Counted from the stretch's first letter, positions 1 through 11,299 are shown. The stretch is DNA of 64,000 nt from Ancylostoma caninum (GCA_037903475.1 JBAJFG010000590.1:434001-498000); one strand, 5' to 3'. Notes: generated from the letters alone by a model not told the origin. Translations and numbers: made by a program.

Positions 1-623
1 GATGATTTGATGCTCGCTGCATACCTGAATCTTTCACTGACCGCTTCAAAAATGGGAGAAAATCTTGACTGTATCAAATACTGTGACAAGGTTTGTTTTT
101 AATCCTATTGTCTATGCATTTTTCAAACATTTTCCTTGTTTTATTGATCCTTTTCTCCTTTTAGGCCCTCGAACAATCCCCAAACAATGTAAAGGCGTTG
201 TATCGTAAGGCAGGTGCGCGTGTGGCAATGTCCGATCTTGAAGAGGCTAAGGAAATTTACGAAAAGATACTGGAAATTGATCCTGAGAATAAGGTATTCA
301 TTATGTAATCGTTCGCATCACCGCCTTTTTTCAGTCTTATCATGGAATAGTTTTTATTATTAGCACTGTGGAGATTACAGGCGGCTGCACAGCAAATTCT
401 CGTGGTTCGACAGCTGATGCGGGAGCAGAATGAGCGAGACAAGAAGCGCTACAGGAACTTGTTCTCTAAAATTTCGGATGACGCTCAGGTAGATGCTGTT
501 CGACTTTTGAATGATATGCACAACACTTGTCATTAGGAGAGTACTTCCATTTTACAGAAGGAAAAGCCGAACCCATTCCAGGAGAAGAAGGAAGAGGAAG
601 AGCCACAAACTGTGAACTCGTAG
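1..623 (+). CDS. FKBP-type peptidyl-prolyl isomerase with TPR domain, 3' part (four exons)
   Basis: Exons 1-90, 165-293, 381-488 and 558-623 join in frame through GT..AG introns of 74, 87 and 69 bases and end at TAG 621-623. The 5' part lies outside the window. The visible 130 residues hold the C-terminal TPR repeats (LNLSLTASKMGENLDCIKYC; ALEQSPNNVKALYRKAGARV; then the ILEIDPENKAAAQ helix). A charged tail follows with RYRNLF, at the position of the calmodulin-binding helix of FKBP51/52, and a Glu/Lys-rich end. From family knowledge, the TPR domain of FKBP4/5-type immunophilins binds the C-terminus of Hsp90 in the cytosol, and upstream FK506-binding domains carry isomerase activity; those domains are not visible here. 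Family assignment is firm. Orthology to C. elegans fkb-6 is probable but not provable from this fragment. Confidence 0.9.
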
Positions 624-674
624 ATGTGAAAATTCTGAGCTCACTTTGGGACGTCGAGAAGTCGTTCTAGAGTG

Positions 675-680
675 ATTAAA
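675..680 (+). promoter_or_regulatory. possible poly(A) signal (ATTAAA)
   Basis: ATTAAA lies 52 bases after the FKBP stop codon, with a T-rich stretch downstream. No AATAAA is closer, so this variant is the best candidate. Confidence 0.35.
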
Positions 681-1512
681 TAGCGTCGAAATTTCTATTA
701 ATATTTTTTGTTACTTATTATAATTTATCAGTAACTGTGGTAGTCGCTGATATGGTTATGATCTTTAAGAGGCGACTGCGAATTATATGGTCATCGTGGC
801 TCGTTTCGTTGCCGTTGTTTTCCCCGGTTTATGATCTTGTTGTGCAGATTCACGGTTTTGTGGTCGTATTATTGTTTTGTTCAAGATTTCTTATAAAGTG
901 CCCCTATTTCTGGTGTAGTTGTTTTCGATCTTTTGTAGTAGGCGGTCACGTTGAAAGTCCGTAAAATAAGCAAAATTGACCGATACGATCTAGTGTAGGT
1001 ACATAAAAGCAGAGGCGCTCTTGTTAGAGTGTACTAGTTGGGCAAGTGTGCTTTTCCACTATTCTAACACTGGCTTCAAATTCCAGAGGTCCACCGACAT
1101 ACACAGTCTTGATCATCCGGCCCAGTTTTGGCTCTTTTTTTAGCTGGGACCGCCTCGCAACGATGCCGCAACGCGGTTTCACTAGTATTCTGACATGCCC
1201 TGACAGGGGTATCGTCGTTGCGTTTTAGGATCTAGGTGGCACATGTTAGAACTGTAGAAAAACCTTGACAATACTGAGAGGTTGCGATGCAGTGCCAACG
1301 AGGGAACGATGATCTAATCAGGCTGACACTGAGTTTACGTATGGATTATTTCTTCGACGGATGGTATTTCTGGAACTAAGGTCTACCATACGTACGTACA
1401 TTCATAGACTCGTTATCCCTTCCGTATACCTCTACCTCTCTTTCTTCATAAATAAGAGTCTGGTCCTATCGAAGAATGTCTCACTTCAATTTTCAGCGTA
1501 TTTGGCCAAACA
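681..1512. other. intergenic, nothing recognised
   Basis: Short frames are open on the plus strand (737-964, 1046-1228) but lack splice context, codon bias or motifs. No repeat of this stretch was found elsewhere in the window. Confidence 0.5.
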
Positions 1513-1784
1513 TGGTGCTTCATGTGACTTGACCCCCCCCCCCCCCCGAGAATGGGTCGGCAAATTTTTGAAATTACTTTACAATACATATAAAAATCTT
1601 GTGTTAGTTTATTTTTACTTGTTTATTTCTAATATTATCTTTAATATAATTCTTATTAATTACTTATTATTATAATGAATACTTTTATTAATTTTATTTT
1701 CCGTCTGGGTCCCCAAAACGGCGGAGATCCCACTTTTTTCCCACGCCCCCCCCCTCTCCCGCCCACTTTCTGCGTCGGCCACTG
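1513..1784. mobile_element. degraded hAT-type MITE, copy 1
   Basis: This stretch is highly similar to the intact element at 39562-39811 (shared GAGAATGGGTCGGCAAATTT, the AT-rich core and the CCCCACTTTTTTCCC-like end). The right terminus, GCGTCGGCCACTG, is preserved at about 1772-1784. The left terminus has decayed into a run of about 15 C (from 1533), so the left border is approximate and no target duplication is visible. Confidence 0.7.
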
Positions 1785-2002
1785 TTAACTCAGGAATTAC
1801 AACTACTTCTAAATACCCAAGAATAGTTATTGTAGAAAAGAGAGAATCGTTAGCTACTCAAGAACTGACTCCTCAGTTGTAAGAAGTTGAAATTTATTAG
1901 ACGTGTGTCCTGGTGACAATCATTTCGATGCCACATTTATTTCTATGCAAGATGTATACGCAGATGTGCTGTGATACAGCCAAAGGACTAAATATCGTGC
2001 AC

Positions 2003-2434
2003 CTGAAAGGCAGGGGGCCACCTCGTTCTGCCTGTTGGATTTACCATTAATCCTAGACCTTGTCATCATGTTGATCCCCGGGATGTACATCAACAGGCAT
2101 AGAAGCGACAAAATACCCATTTTTGAAAGGCACGAACTGGGTAAAAATTTGGAGCCCGGAGGCGGATCGCTCCAAAAATCCGATTGCTGTGCTGGCTGCC
2201 TGCCACGGCTGCCGCGTCGGTCAACGAGTCTTGGCGTGTCCAATCGATAAGATCAACGGCTTCACATGTCAACTCGGGTTGGCAAACTGTTACAGACCCC
2301 GTCCTGGAAGACGGGTTTATAGATTTATAGACCATTCTGAGACAATTTATGTATACCGTTGGAACCATCGCGCCGAGTAGATGCAGAATCTGCTGTTAGC
2401 TGAACTACGAAGATGAGGTGGACCCCTGCTTTGA
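2003..2434 (-). mobile_element. TTAA-type MITE, copy 1 (degenerate ends)
   Basis: The element is homologous in the same orientation to 38851-39262 and in opposite orientation to the core of 37441-37865. Ends read GAAAGGCAGGGGGCCACC on the left and GGTGGACCCCTGCTTTGAA on the right, decayed forms of the family terminus TTAAAGGCAG. Open frames on both strands here (for example 1920-2243, 2090-2368) are by-products of the repeat and not genes. Confidence 0.75.
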
Positions 2435-4065
2435 AGCTGGAACTCACTACTTTCCGAAAAAAAAAAGAAATTTGCTCTAGTGTGAAGGGAAAAATTGAAG
2501 AGCCCTACAGGGTGACCGAAAAGTTTCTGGCCAGCGTTAAAGTGCTGCGAAAACTCTGGATGAGAACCAATGGCGGTCAAATTGAGGGAATGATCTACCA
2601 GGACCATTCCAACAAAATTGCCTTATTCGGATCTCATTGTCAGAATCAGCAAAGGCTTAAACCTTCCAAAGTGGAATTGCCTCTGGACATTTGTGCGTCG
2701 TCCAAACTTTCACCCTAGATGCCGTTCAAAGGATGTCCGCAGGGAAGCAGTTGTGATGTAAACCACAGCAGAAGATTCTTTTCCAGAAACACTGCACTAC
2801 ATGGTCAAGCGGATTAAAGGTACGTAGGTTGTGAGAGGGCTGAAGACGAAGTGGGTATGCTGAGCAAGTACCCATCTTTGGAGCCAGCTCTGAGGTACGA
2901 AACGAATATCTCTCCTGGTACGACATTCAACGCACCGATTTAAAATACTTTCAGAAACAGTGTTAGCACCTAATCTACTAAAGTCATCATGACATAAGCC
3001 CCCCCTTGGAAGTTCACTCGTATTGGATGAACGATTTGATAGACGAGCGAGAATGCCGTTTGGTTGAAGTCATTCTTCTCTTTACCATAATCTGACTGCC
3101 ATATTGGGCATCCCCAGCAATTCCATACGATTTGTTTCCTGATGTCATAGGTACATCAATACTGCAATTGGTTTTCCTCTTCAGCAGATCTTCTCACAGA
3201 AAACTTCAAAAAACTTTTGTGGGAATGCGATGATGACGTGCAAATATCCGCGGGCAGGAGATGTAAGGGGATGTTTCCGGCTCTGCTATACCAACAAAGA
3301 AAAGGCTTTGAAGAACGAATTAGAACCTGTTTCACTGGAAGCACTCTTGGTAAATCGCCTTCCTAGTTTGGTCACGATCGCTCCTTATATAACGTTTTTC
3401 GCTGCATTTGAACACAGGCCAAAGACTTTTGGGTCACACTGTAGGATTTAACTCATAGAATTGTCCTTTTTATCTCACGACGCTCGCCAGCAGCAGCGTA
3501 AAATTCAGGTTAAGATACTGAATATGGAGCAAAGGTTAAAATTAGCGTGTATCACCAAATAAAATATGTCTATTCGTAAATGTCTTAAAATATTACCAGA
3601 CAGAAAGAAAGAGAGGTGAAGGGAAGAGACCGGAAGAGACCTTACACTGACGCCGTTAAAGAGGACTAAAGAACATAGCAACAATAGGCAGAGTCGGCAA
3701 ACGTCTGTGCACATTCTCGCTCGCACTATACGCCATGGATCGATTTATCGACTACTTTCAAGAAATGGCCAATTAGAAACGAGAAAAGCACAACTTTTAC
3801 TCTGATATACTGCATGTTTTAGAGAGATTCTCGCCATACGAATGCTTTCCATAACTGCTGAAGTCGGTCAGCTGTGGAGAACACGCCGATATGTCTTTGT
3901 ATGGCGGTGACTCGGCCCATCAACCTTCGACCTTCGCTGTTCAATGGGAAGTATCACATAAATTGTTGTGATTGGACATTTGACAATGGAAACATGACTC
4001 AGATGCAACAAAGCTTAGTGTTCGCACTGACACCTCTTTGTAACACAACAGAGCTTATTTCTTCT
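2435..4065. other. intergenic, nothing recognised
   Basis: No protein family, strong splice pattern or repeat was recognised. Frames such as 3230-3451 (+) and 3505-3726 (-) have no supporting features. Confidence 0.45.
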
Positions 4066-4067
4066 TA

Positions 4068-5344
4068 TTAGGTTGGTGCAAAAATAATGCGCGTTTTCAT
4101 GCATTTGATTCCGAACCTCATAACTCCTTTCAAAATCGATCTTTTTCAAAAGGCTTAAAACTATTGTAATCCGCAAATCTTTAGCAATAAGGCATATGTT
4201 CTCGACTACCGTGCGGTTCTGACAGGATCTTCTAGAATCGACGAAATTCCGGAGGGCAATTTTGGTATCACTTTAGTCTTCGAGAAAATTCTCACGGAAG
4301 AAGTCGTCCTGGTTCTCGGAGAAGTGGTAGTCGGTGAGCGAGAAGTTTGCTGATTGTGATATAGAAGTCCGAGCTTCCTAGCTCAGTTGCTACAACCTGT
4401 CAAGTATCTGTCGTGCAGGGTGTGCCTGGACGGTGCCGTGTAGGAGTAAAGAGAATCCATTTTATTGAGTAACGCTGGGATCGCACAGTGAAGTTTCTAA
4501 TTCACCTCATTTACATCTTGAAAGTACTTGCCGTATTAGGAAGAATGAATGAGCTGCAGTGAGCAATTTTTGCAGCTAGTCACCACAAAGTCGCCATGAC
4601 CTTATTTTGGTGCTGCTTCGGTTTCTGGGAGTGTTTCGGTGCATCATCCTTGTCCAACTGTTGAGCAAGGCACCTCATTTTGTCGAAGAGGGTCTATACT
4701 TCATATTTAGTAACTAAGCGACCGACTGTTTGGTTGCAATTCTTTCACTACAAAGGCCCGAAACAGACTTTTTAACTAGGATCAATCTAGTACCCGTTCA
4801 CTGTGCGCGACATCTACTCGTCGAGTTTTTTCATCCTCACGTTCCTACTGAAGGGAGAGGTAGTCTATCGACAATCACCAGCGAGGTACTGCGAAACCAA
4901 ATATGTTGTTTTGGAGGGGTGCTCTTTGATAATTGTCGTCAGTTGGGGATCGCAAACCCCGAGAAGACCTATGCAACATTCCTTACTTTCGAAGCAAGGC
5001 ACACCAAGTCGAAAAATCTGGGAGCAGCTCGGCCTGATGCATTCGCTAACACTCCCTCTGCCAAAACCATGGTGGTATTCCGAGCGATTCCTGCTGCGAC
5101 GCGACCGAGTTTTAGCTCGCTGAAGGGAGTTTGACAAAAAACTTGTTTTGGTGCCTTTCGTTCCACAACTAAAAATTCACCAAAAGGATGAATTTCGCTC
5201 AAAATGCATAAGATGTTTAAAAAGGCCATGAAATTTGCTACAAAACCATGTGCAACTTTTCATACAGATGATAAGAAACACCGGAAGTTTTCTGCACCGA
5301 AGATGAAGTAACGAAAAACGCGCATTATTTTTGCACCAACCTAA
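4068..5344 (-). mobile_element. mariner transposon, near full length, inactive
   Basis: The two ends are inverted repeats of about 30 bp beginning TTAGGTTGGTGCAAAAATAA and continuing ATGCGCGTTTT, flanked by TA at 4066-4067 and 5345-5346, the usual Tc1/mariner target duplication. The 1277-bp length matches typical mariners. On the minus strand, broken pieces of transposase can be read: an N-terminal region with IIKEHPSKTTYLVS near 4880, a segment aligning to the KVM..WW region near 4590, and a TDYHF..FFREN region near 4320, where mariners have the DYHLF motif. Many stops and frameshifts separate them, so this is a dead copy. Confidence 0.9.
4080..5140 (-). pseudogene. mariner transposase remnant
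   Basis: Transposase similarity lies in at least three frames on the minus strand, in the order N-terminus at higher coordinates to C-terminus at lower. The C-terminal part (about 4120-4340) keeps the spacing of the mariner DYHLF region and the following helices, but the catalytic D,D34D triad cannot be followed through an open frame. The plus-strand frames over the same bases (4730-5134, 4803-5123) are shadows. Confidence 0.75.
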
Positions 5345-5470
5345 TAGTTCGTTTTCGCTCTTTCGTTTTGCTAAGCGTTTACCCCATCCTCTCCGTTCCC
5401 CTCATTCTGAGATATGCTTTCTATCAGACAATATAGATATTCCACCATGCGATCAATACAAATCAAGAAG

Positions 5471-7074
5471 TATTGCTAAACCGAGCGTAAATTAATTAAA
5501 AATTAAAAATTAATAATTAAAGCCGATTTGATTACCCCCAATGGATACAATGAAAAGAATCCTAGGTGCTCTACTGGGCCGGTAGTAACCCCCCCATGTC
5601 GCGACAGCCAAGATGCGAACGCGTTAGCACCTAGTTCGCGACATTTGCACACATGTAGCAAGAATCTCGCGACATCGATGCGCGTCTCGCGAATCAATGT
5701 ATCTCCATTGTACCCTTTGGCAGGAAAATCATGTGCTCATGGCGCAGCAGTTAGCGTGATTGCCGATAAAAAGCACTACAGTGTTAGCCGGGTTCGATCC
5801 CAGTTCATTTCAACCCTTTTGCAAAATCATAGTGTATTCACTTTATGACAAATTTGGATGTGGAACTAGCTTTGCTTATGCCTTCTCATTGAATGAAAAA
5901 CCGTCACAGATGAGCATCGAGAAGGTCTGAGGCCTCCTTGCTATATATTTCTATGCTAGGTGCAGATAAAGCCTGGATTTCACGGGTATTTTTAATCTTT
6001 CCTCAGTTCGCAAAAATCCTTTTTTGAAATTCGTGTTGAGACACGCAATTCAAGCAGTAGTGAACAGGTTCTTCGTGTCAGTTGTATATGAAACTTCCGC
6101 TCTGCATGGTTCGTGTTCTCTTTGTGATTTCTCGCTCATTTTTGCCGCATAGCTGCTACTTAGTTCTCCTATGCGCTGAAAAAGGATGTCCTTGTCGATG
6201 ATCCATAAAGATTACCTTTTTGTGGATTCTTTTTACGGCTTGTTTATCATCTACTTCGCAGATCTTCTCAAAAGATCAAAGGGTGCTCAATACGGTTTAG
6301 ATATTTGGAAATCCAGTCATTTTGTGTTTTCATATTGAACTGTATGTCGAGCTTGCAACTGGACAAAACAAGCGATATGGACGAAGGTTTGAGAGCTTCG
6401 TAAATCTGTTCTGTTTCAAAGAAACTTCGTTTTGATCTTGACCAGGGGCCTGTGCCGATGCCTGACCGTTGTCAACGAACTGGACGTCCACGAACTCCGT
6501 TTGGGTTCGTGACATCGCACCTCGTCGAATCGCACACTCCTTCCCCTAACTTTGGCTGTCTGCGCCTCATGACCACGAGGTCATGAACGTGGATCGCGAC
6601 CACATTCGTGAAAATGTCATTGAACTGAGCTGCCAACTATGTCGCGACATCAGCGAGAACACACGCTTTATTATAGGAAGTTCACAAACATCTCGCGACA
6701 TATGTGAACGAGAATGTCACGACATGTTGGCAGCCGAGAGTTCACGACATCAGGGGGTTTACTACCAGCCCTGGGGTTGTAGTAATTTAAATATTGCCCG
6801 CAACGGAAGGACCATTGCAACAAAGAAACATAGCAAAGAATGAAGAGAATTTCGATATCTTATCTGGCAGTGTCCATAACTCAAACGAAATATAATGCTA
6901 GATCATAACTGTACTTTCTGGACTCTGTTTGCCCAACATTGTCTAATTTGGGCGACGAAGATTATTACGGTGGAAAATATTACGTAAGCGAACGTAACTA
7001 GCCCAGATCTAAACAATTTCCGAGATCTTGTCTACATTTGCTTTATGGATTAATTTACGCTCGGTTTAGCAATA
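5471..7074. mobile_element. 1.6 kb terminal-inverted-repeat element with subterminal TCGCGACAT boxes
   Basis: Bases 5471-5496 and 7049-7074 are a perfect 26-bp inverted repeat (outer part TATTGCTAAACCGAGCG). The outermost TA could be a TA target duplication. Inside each end lie several copies of TCGCGACAT or close variants (left: 5599, 5636, 5667, 5687; right: 6592, 6642, 6693), like the arrayed subterminal binding sites of many DNA transposases. No transposase was recognised, so this looks like a non-autonomous element. The superfamily is undetermined. Confidence 0.75.
5733..5810 (+). other. tRNA-like Pol III promoter (A box and B box) inside the TIR element
   Basis: TGGCGCAGCAGTTAGCG at 5740-5756 fits the A box and GGTTCGATCC at 5791-5800 is a perfect B box. 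Their 51-base spacing is as in tRNA genes. The T stem is degenerate (two of five pairs fail) and no acceptor stem pairs, so this is not a functional tRNA. It is more likely a SINE head or tRNA relic. Confidence 0.45.
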
Positions 7075-7258
7075 CTGTGATCCTCCTTACTGCATGCATG
7101 CAGGAATCAGGATTTGGTTGAGCCCGAACCCTGCTCCTTTCTCCGGCTTCTATTTTGGAATTTTCCTACATTGATTCTGGCTTTTTATTTCCACTCTCCA
7201 GCAGAACCCCTCATTTGTGTTTAATTCCAACCACTACGAAATGATTTTCATTGAACCG

Positions 7259-7690
7259 CTATTGCAAATAATTTTCTAGGACCCTAATAAGGGCCTTTAT
7301 TGAAAGCCAAGATGTTCTATGGTCGTTGCATAGCGGAGTTATTAGCATACCAGATGATGATATTCTGGCCGGAGGAAGCGTTTCTGTTCCAATTATGGAC
7401 GACCACCGATGCTGTTCTTCATGCCCTATCTTCATTAAAGAGCACTTTTCGATATTTTTGAATCCAATAAACAAAAAACAAAAACAGAAGTACCTAATCT
7501 CCGTTTCGTTCCTTCCACTAGACGGAGAAAATAGGAAAAGAATAAGACCACCACCGGAACTCATCAGTAGTGAGTGGTGGCCTTGAAAAGTAGAAAATGA
7601 CCAAAAAAATCAACTAACCTGTTCTGCTTTTTGATCCGGCTACCTTAGGGGAGCTCCTTGGAGTAGCTGCTGCGGCCGGCCAACGCGCAT
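7259..7690 (-). CDS. candidate 3' end of an unrecognised gene (two exons)
   Basis: Exon 7619-7690 has a near-ideal worm acceptor (TTTCTTTTCAG) and a GTTAGT donor. Only one of its three frames is open (DARWPAAAATPRSSPKVAGS then KSRT), ending with one carried base. A following exon starting at a TTTTCAAG acceptor (about 7586) supplies the two missing bases and stays open to TAG 7259-7261, including KIGHEEQHRWSSIIGTETLP and a hydrophobic FCFCFLFIGF stretch. I do not recognise the protein. An internal intron in the second exon is possible. The opposite strand is also open (7281-7586) behind a good TTTTCTAG acceptor ending at 7279, so the strand is not certain. Confidence 0.35.
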
Positions 7691-7950
7691 CTGAAAAGAA
7701 AGAGTACGTATAACATGTGTGCGCAGCCACAGAGAATAAGAATGATTCACGGAGGAAGGAGAATAGAAGAGGAGCTAAAAGGAAGAAAAAGTGGGAAAAG
7801 GAGAGGATATGTGAAGAAAATGTAACGAAAAGGCCCAAAGTCAGAAAATACGATTTAGTTATTAAAGGACTGCGCCTGCATGAGGTTCCGCAGTAGAATG
7901 GCAAAGATAACAATGGAGCGCGCTATGTAACAGTATATAGAAACGTAGAA

Positions 7951-9408
7951 GTGTGTGTGTGTGTGTGTGTGTATGTGTGTGTATGTGCGTGTATGTGTGT
8001 GTATGTGTGTATGTGTGTATGTGTGTATGTGTGTATATACGTGTATGTGTGTATGTGTGTATGTGTGTATGTGTATATGTGTGTATGTGTGTATGGTGTA
8101 TGTGTGTATGTGTGTATGTGTGTGTATGTGTGTATGTGTGTATGTGTGTATGTGTATAAGTATTTATGTGTGTGTATGTGCGTGTATGTGTGTATATGTG
8201 TGTATGTGTGTGTATGTGCGTGTATGTGTGTGTATATGTGTGTATGTGTGTATGTTTGTATGTGCGTGTATGTGTGTATGTGTGTATGTGTGCATGTGTG
8301 TATGTTTGTATGTGCGTGTATGTGTGTATGTGTGTATGTGTATATGTGTGTGTATGTGTGTATGTGTGTGTATGTGTGTATGTGTATATGTGTATAAGTA
8401 TTTATGTGTGTGTATGTGCGTGTATGTGTGTATATGTGTGTATGTGTGTGTATGTGCGTGTATGTGTGTGTATATGTGTGTATGTGTGTATGTTTGTATG
8501 TGCGTGTATGTGTGTATGTGTGTATGTGTGCATGTGTGTATGTTTGTATGTGCGTGTATGTGTGTATGTGTGTATGTGTATATGTGTGTGTATGTGTGTA
8601 TGTGTGTGTATGTGTGTATGTGTATATGTGTATAAGTATTTATGTGTGTGTATGTGTGTATGTGTGTATGTGTGTATGCGTGTGTATGTGTGTATGTGTG
8701 TATCTTTCTATATGCGTGTATGTGTGTATGTGTGTGTATGTGTGTATGTGTGTACGTGTGTGCATGTGTGTATGTGTGTATGTGTGTATGTGTATATGTG
8801 TGTGTATGTGTGTGTATGTGTGTATGTGTGTACGTGTGTGCATGTGTGTATGTGTGTATGTGTGTATGTGTGTATGTTTGTATGTGCGTGTATGTGTGTA
8901 TGTGTGTATGTGTGCATGTGTATATGTGTGTATGTGTGTATGTTTGTATGTGCGTGTATGTGTGTATATGTGTGTATGTGTGTGCATGTGTGTATGTGTA
9001 TATACGTGTATGTATGTGTGTATGTGTGTATGTGTGTATGCGTGTGTATGTGTGTATCTTTCTATATGTGTGTATGTGTGTATGTGTGTACGTGTGTGCA
9101 TGTGTGTATGTGTGTATGTGTGCATGTGTGTATGTGTGTATGTGCGTGTATGTGTGTGTATATGTGTGTATGTGTGTGTGTATGTTTGTATGTGCGTGTA
9201 TGTGTGTATGTGTGTATGTGTGTATGTGTGAATGTGTGTATGTGTGTATGTGCGTGTATGTGCGTGTATGTGTGTGTATATGTGTGTATGTGTGTATGTT
9301 TGTATGTGCGTGTATGTGTGTATATGTGTGTATGTGTGTGCATGTGTGTATGTGTGTATGTGTGTATGTGTGTATGTGTGTAAGTGTGTGTATGTGTGTA
9401 TGTGTGTT
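7951..9408. repeat. TG/TATGTGTG satellite-like array, 1.46 kb, with 238-bp higher-order repeats
   Basis: The array is almost purely GT/TATGTGTG with rare interruptions. Two consecutive 238-bp units (8161-8398 and 8399-8636) are nearly identical and start with the interruption TATTTATG after GTATAAG. A second marker, GTATCTTTCTATATG, recurs at about 8700 and 9056. Frames of up to 405 codons (Cys/Val/Met or His/Thr/Tyr only) are artefacts of the period. Confidence 0.97.
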
Positions 9409-9482
9409 AAAGTATTGTGCAAGTTAAAGTATCATTAGTGACTGTTAGTTGATCTTTTATACTAAACCTAACAATAAATAAT

Positions 9483-9758
9483 GTCTTATCAGCAAAACAA
9501 TTAGAGTAGCGACTACAAACCCAATAACCCTAGACGTGCTAGCGTTGTGATGATGCGCCAGCTTACAGAGACGTAGTCAATTGCAGAAACACACGCTACA
9601 TCCGTGTGGCGAGACCTACGAACGTTGGAGGACACGCATTGAAACGCACGGAAACCAGCACTATGTACGATGTCATCAATGAAGACGAATTTTGTATCCA
9701 TGAATCCACGAATCCACAAATAATATCTTACCAGCAAAACAATTCGAGTAGCGACCAC
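9483..9758 (+). repeat. 242-bp-offset direct duplication beside the TG array
   Basis: Bases 9483-9516 recur at 9725-9758 with few differences (shared core CAGCAAAACAATT.GAGTAGCGAC). The copy at 9725 lies in the open frame 9543-9806; the upstream copy does not. Confidence 0.7.
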
Positions 9759-9806
9759 GAACTATCTAGACGGCTATATCTCGAAGACGAAGATTTGTAC
9801 GAATGA
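9543..9806 (+). CDS. possible terminal exon, unrecognised hydrophilic protein tail
   Basis: The frame is open from 9543 to TGA 9804-9806 (about 87 codons), with a possible acceptor TTACAG ending at 9568. The product would be a polar tail with RYIRVARPTNVGG, TETSTMYDVINEDEF and the end RRLYLEDEDLYE, resembling the cytoplasmic end of a membrane protein, but no family is recognised. No upstream exon can be assigned because the TG array precedes it. It could also be chance. Confidence 0.3.
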   Translation, partial: RCDDAPAYRDVVNCRNTRYIRVARPTNVGGHALKRTETSTMYDVINEDEFCIHESTNPQIISYQQNNSSSDHELSRRLYLEDEDLYE

Positions 9807-10862
9807 AGCCTTTCTTTTTCTGTCTTAAAAGTTTCAATGGAGAAATTCTACGATCTTTGATGTGTTTTGATTGAATTGAAGGGCGAACTTTCAAGCGTGC
9901 ACTTTATTTGGCACGGTTGTGTATGCGCTGTAAGCACCGCTATTGTAAACACTTCTCACCCTGCGCCGTGGTACACCGACCCCAAATCTGTTTTATGGAC
10001 TTTGCTCATGTGCTGTTGTTATTCTGACAGTCCGAATGTCTGCCTGAAATTTTATTTCCGGAAATTTCTTAAATGGTCATCTTATCAGCGCTGCTGTGTT
10101 CTTAAGACCTCTACTCTTAGTGATAAATCTTCCATAACCGACGATATTTGTGCCACTGCAGTCATAGACGTTAGATACTGTTCTTGTAGTACTATAATAT
10201 ATGTATGACAGTATGATTGTACAATATTCGCTGACTTGAGTCAGTGAACCCCTGAGGCCAGATGCGTAATCGAGATTACCCACGGCAAACGTGGGAACGT
10301 ACCCAAATTTGCCCTTTACCCAGCACCTATCAAAATATTTACCTATTCGTAACGTTGTCTATGCGCAGCTGCTACCCCATAGGTAATCACTGTCGTGGGT
10401 ATGAGGTCACCTTTTCTTCCACTGCATCCAGATAGCTGTTTAGAAAACCAGGCAGGGTTTTGAATGTACTAACTAATTCATCGGCTAACCATACCTGAGG
10501 ACGTCGAAATGTGATGTCTAATTTTTCACGAATTTGGCTAGTTAACTCAGGAAATTTGACGACGAACAAGCTTGTTTTTCTCTTTTTGAAGAAATTATTA
10601 TCAGCTGAAGGCACCCCTCTTTTAATTGTGAGTTCCCTTACAACGAACTCCAGTGGAATTCCATGGTTGCATATGGAAAAGGAATTCCTTAGCTTTACTG
10701 AGTGTTATCAAGCATTACCAAGGAAGACGATTCGGTTGTCTCCGAATAATTAATGTAGAACTTTTCAGAGCAGCTTGCCTAAGCGGTATTTGTACTCTAC
10801 CTGGTGTGATCCACGTTACGTCTAATGGCCCTGTTATCAAACGAAATATTTTGGAAACAGCC
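9807..10862. other. intergenic with one palindromic-repeat copy
   Basis: At about 10255-10345, and again near 10370-10415, are short stretches related to the ATTACCCAGGGTAAACGTG palindromic family of 53-57 kb (AGATTACCCACGGCAAACGTG; TACCCCATAGGTAATCA). Nothing else was recognised. Confidence 0.5.
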
Positions 10863-11299
10863 AAATTTCAATTCAATTTATTACATGGATATACCATGTA
10901 AGTCATCAAACAACCATAAAACATGCATAAAACATCCGCGAAAACTCGGATGTCAAAAAAAAAAACAAGCCAAGCAGAGGCCAGAATTATGAAAAGGCAA
11001 TAAAAAGGCAATAAAAACTAGATACGAACAATTCCTAGGAAAAAAAAAACTTGACTTAGGAAATCCTGGAATGTTCACTTAGATATCTGCCCAACAGTTG
11101 TTTTTAACTGTCGAGTATTAGTGGGAATTATGTGGTGTTTTGATAGCTTCTGGAACTCCGAACCCGCTTTGTTAGCGGAATAGTTGAAACTTAACGAGTA
11201 CCTCTCCCTGATCACTCCCATTTTGACCGAATCTCCTCCAGTTCTAGATTGAATTAAGGTGAAAAACGTATCTGCTTTTAAGCCCACATCATTATCGAT

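Noticed and set aside
2035..2718. Cluster of five overlapping frames
   Set aside because: Most lie in the TTAA-type MITE at 2003-2434; the rest show no coding signal.
4730..5229. Plus-strand 134- and 106-codon frames
   Set aside because: They lie inside the mariner, antisense to the recognisable transposase pieces.
5733..5810. A functional tRNA gene
   Set aside because: A and B boxes are good, but the T stem has mismatches and no acceptor stem pairs.
7951..9427. Open frames of up to 405 codons in all directions
   Set aside because: They consist only of residues dictated by the TG/TATGTGTG period and have no start context, splice sites or homology.
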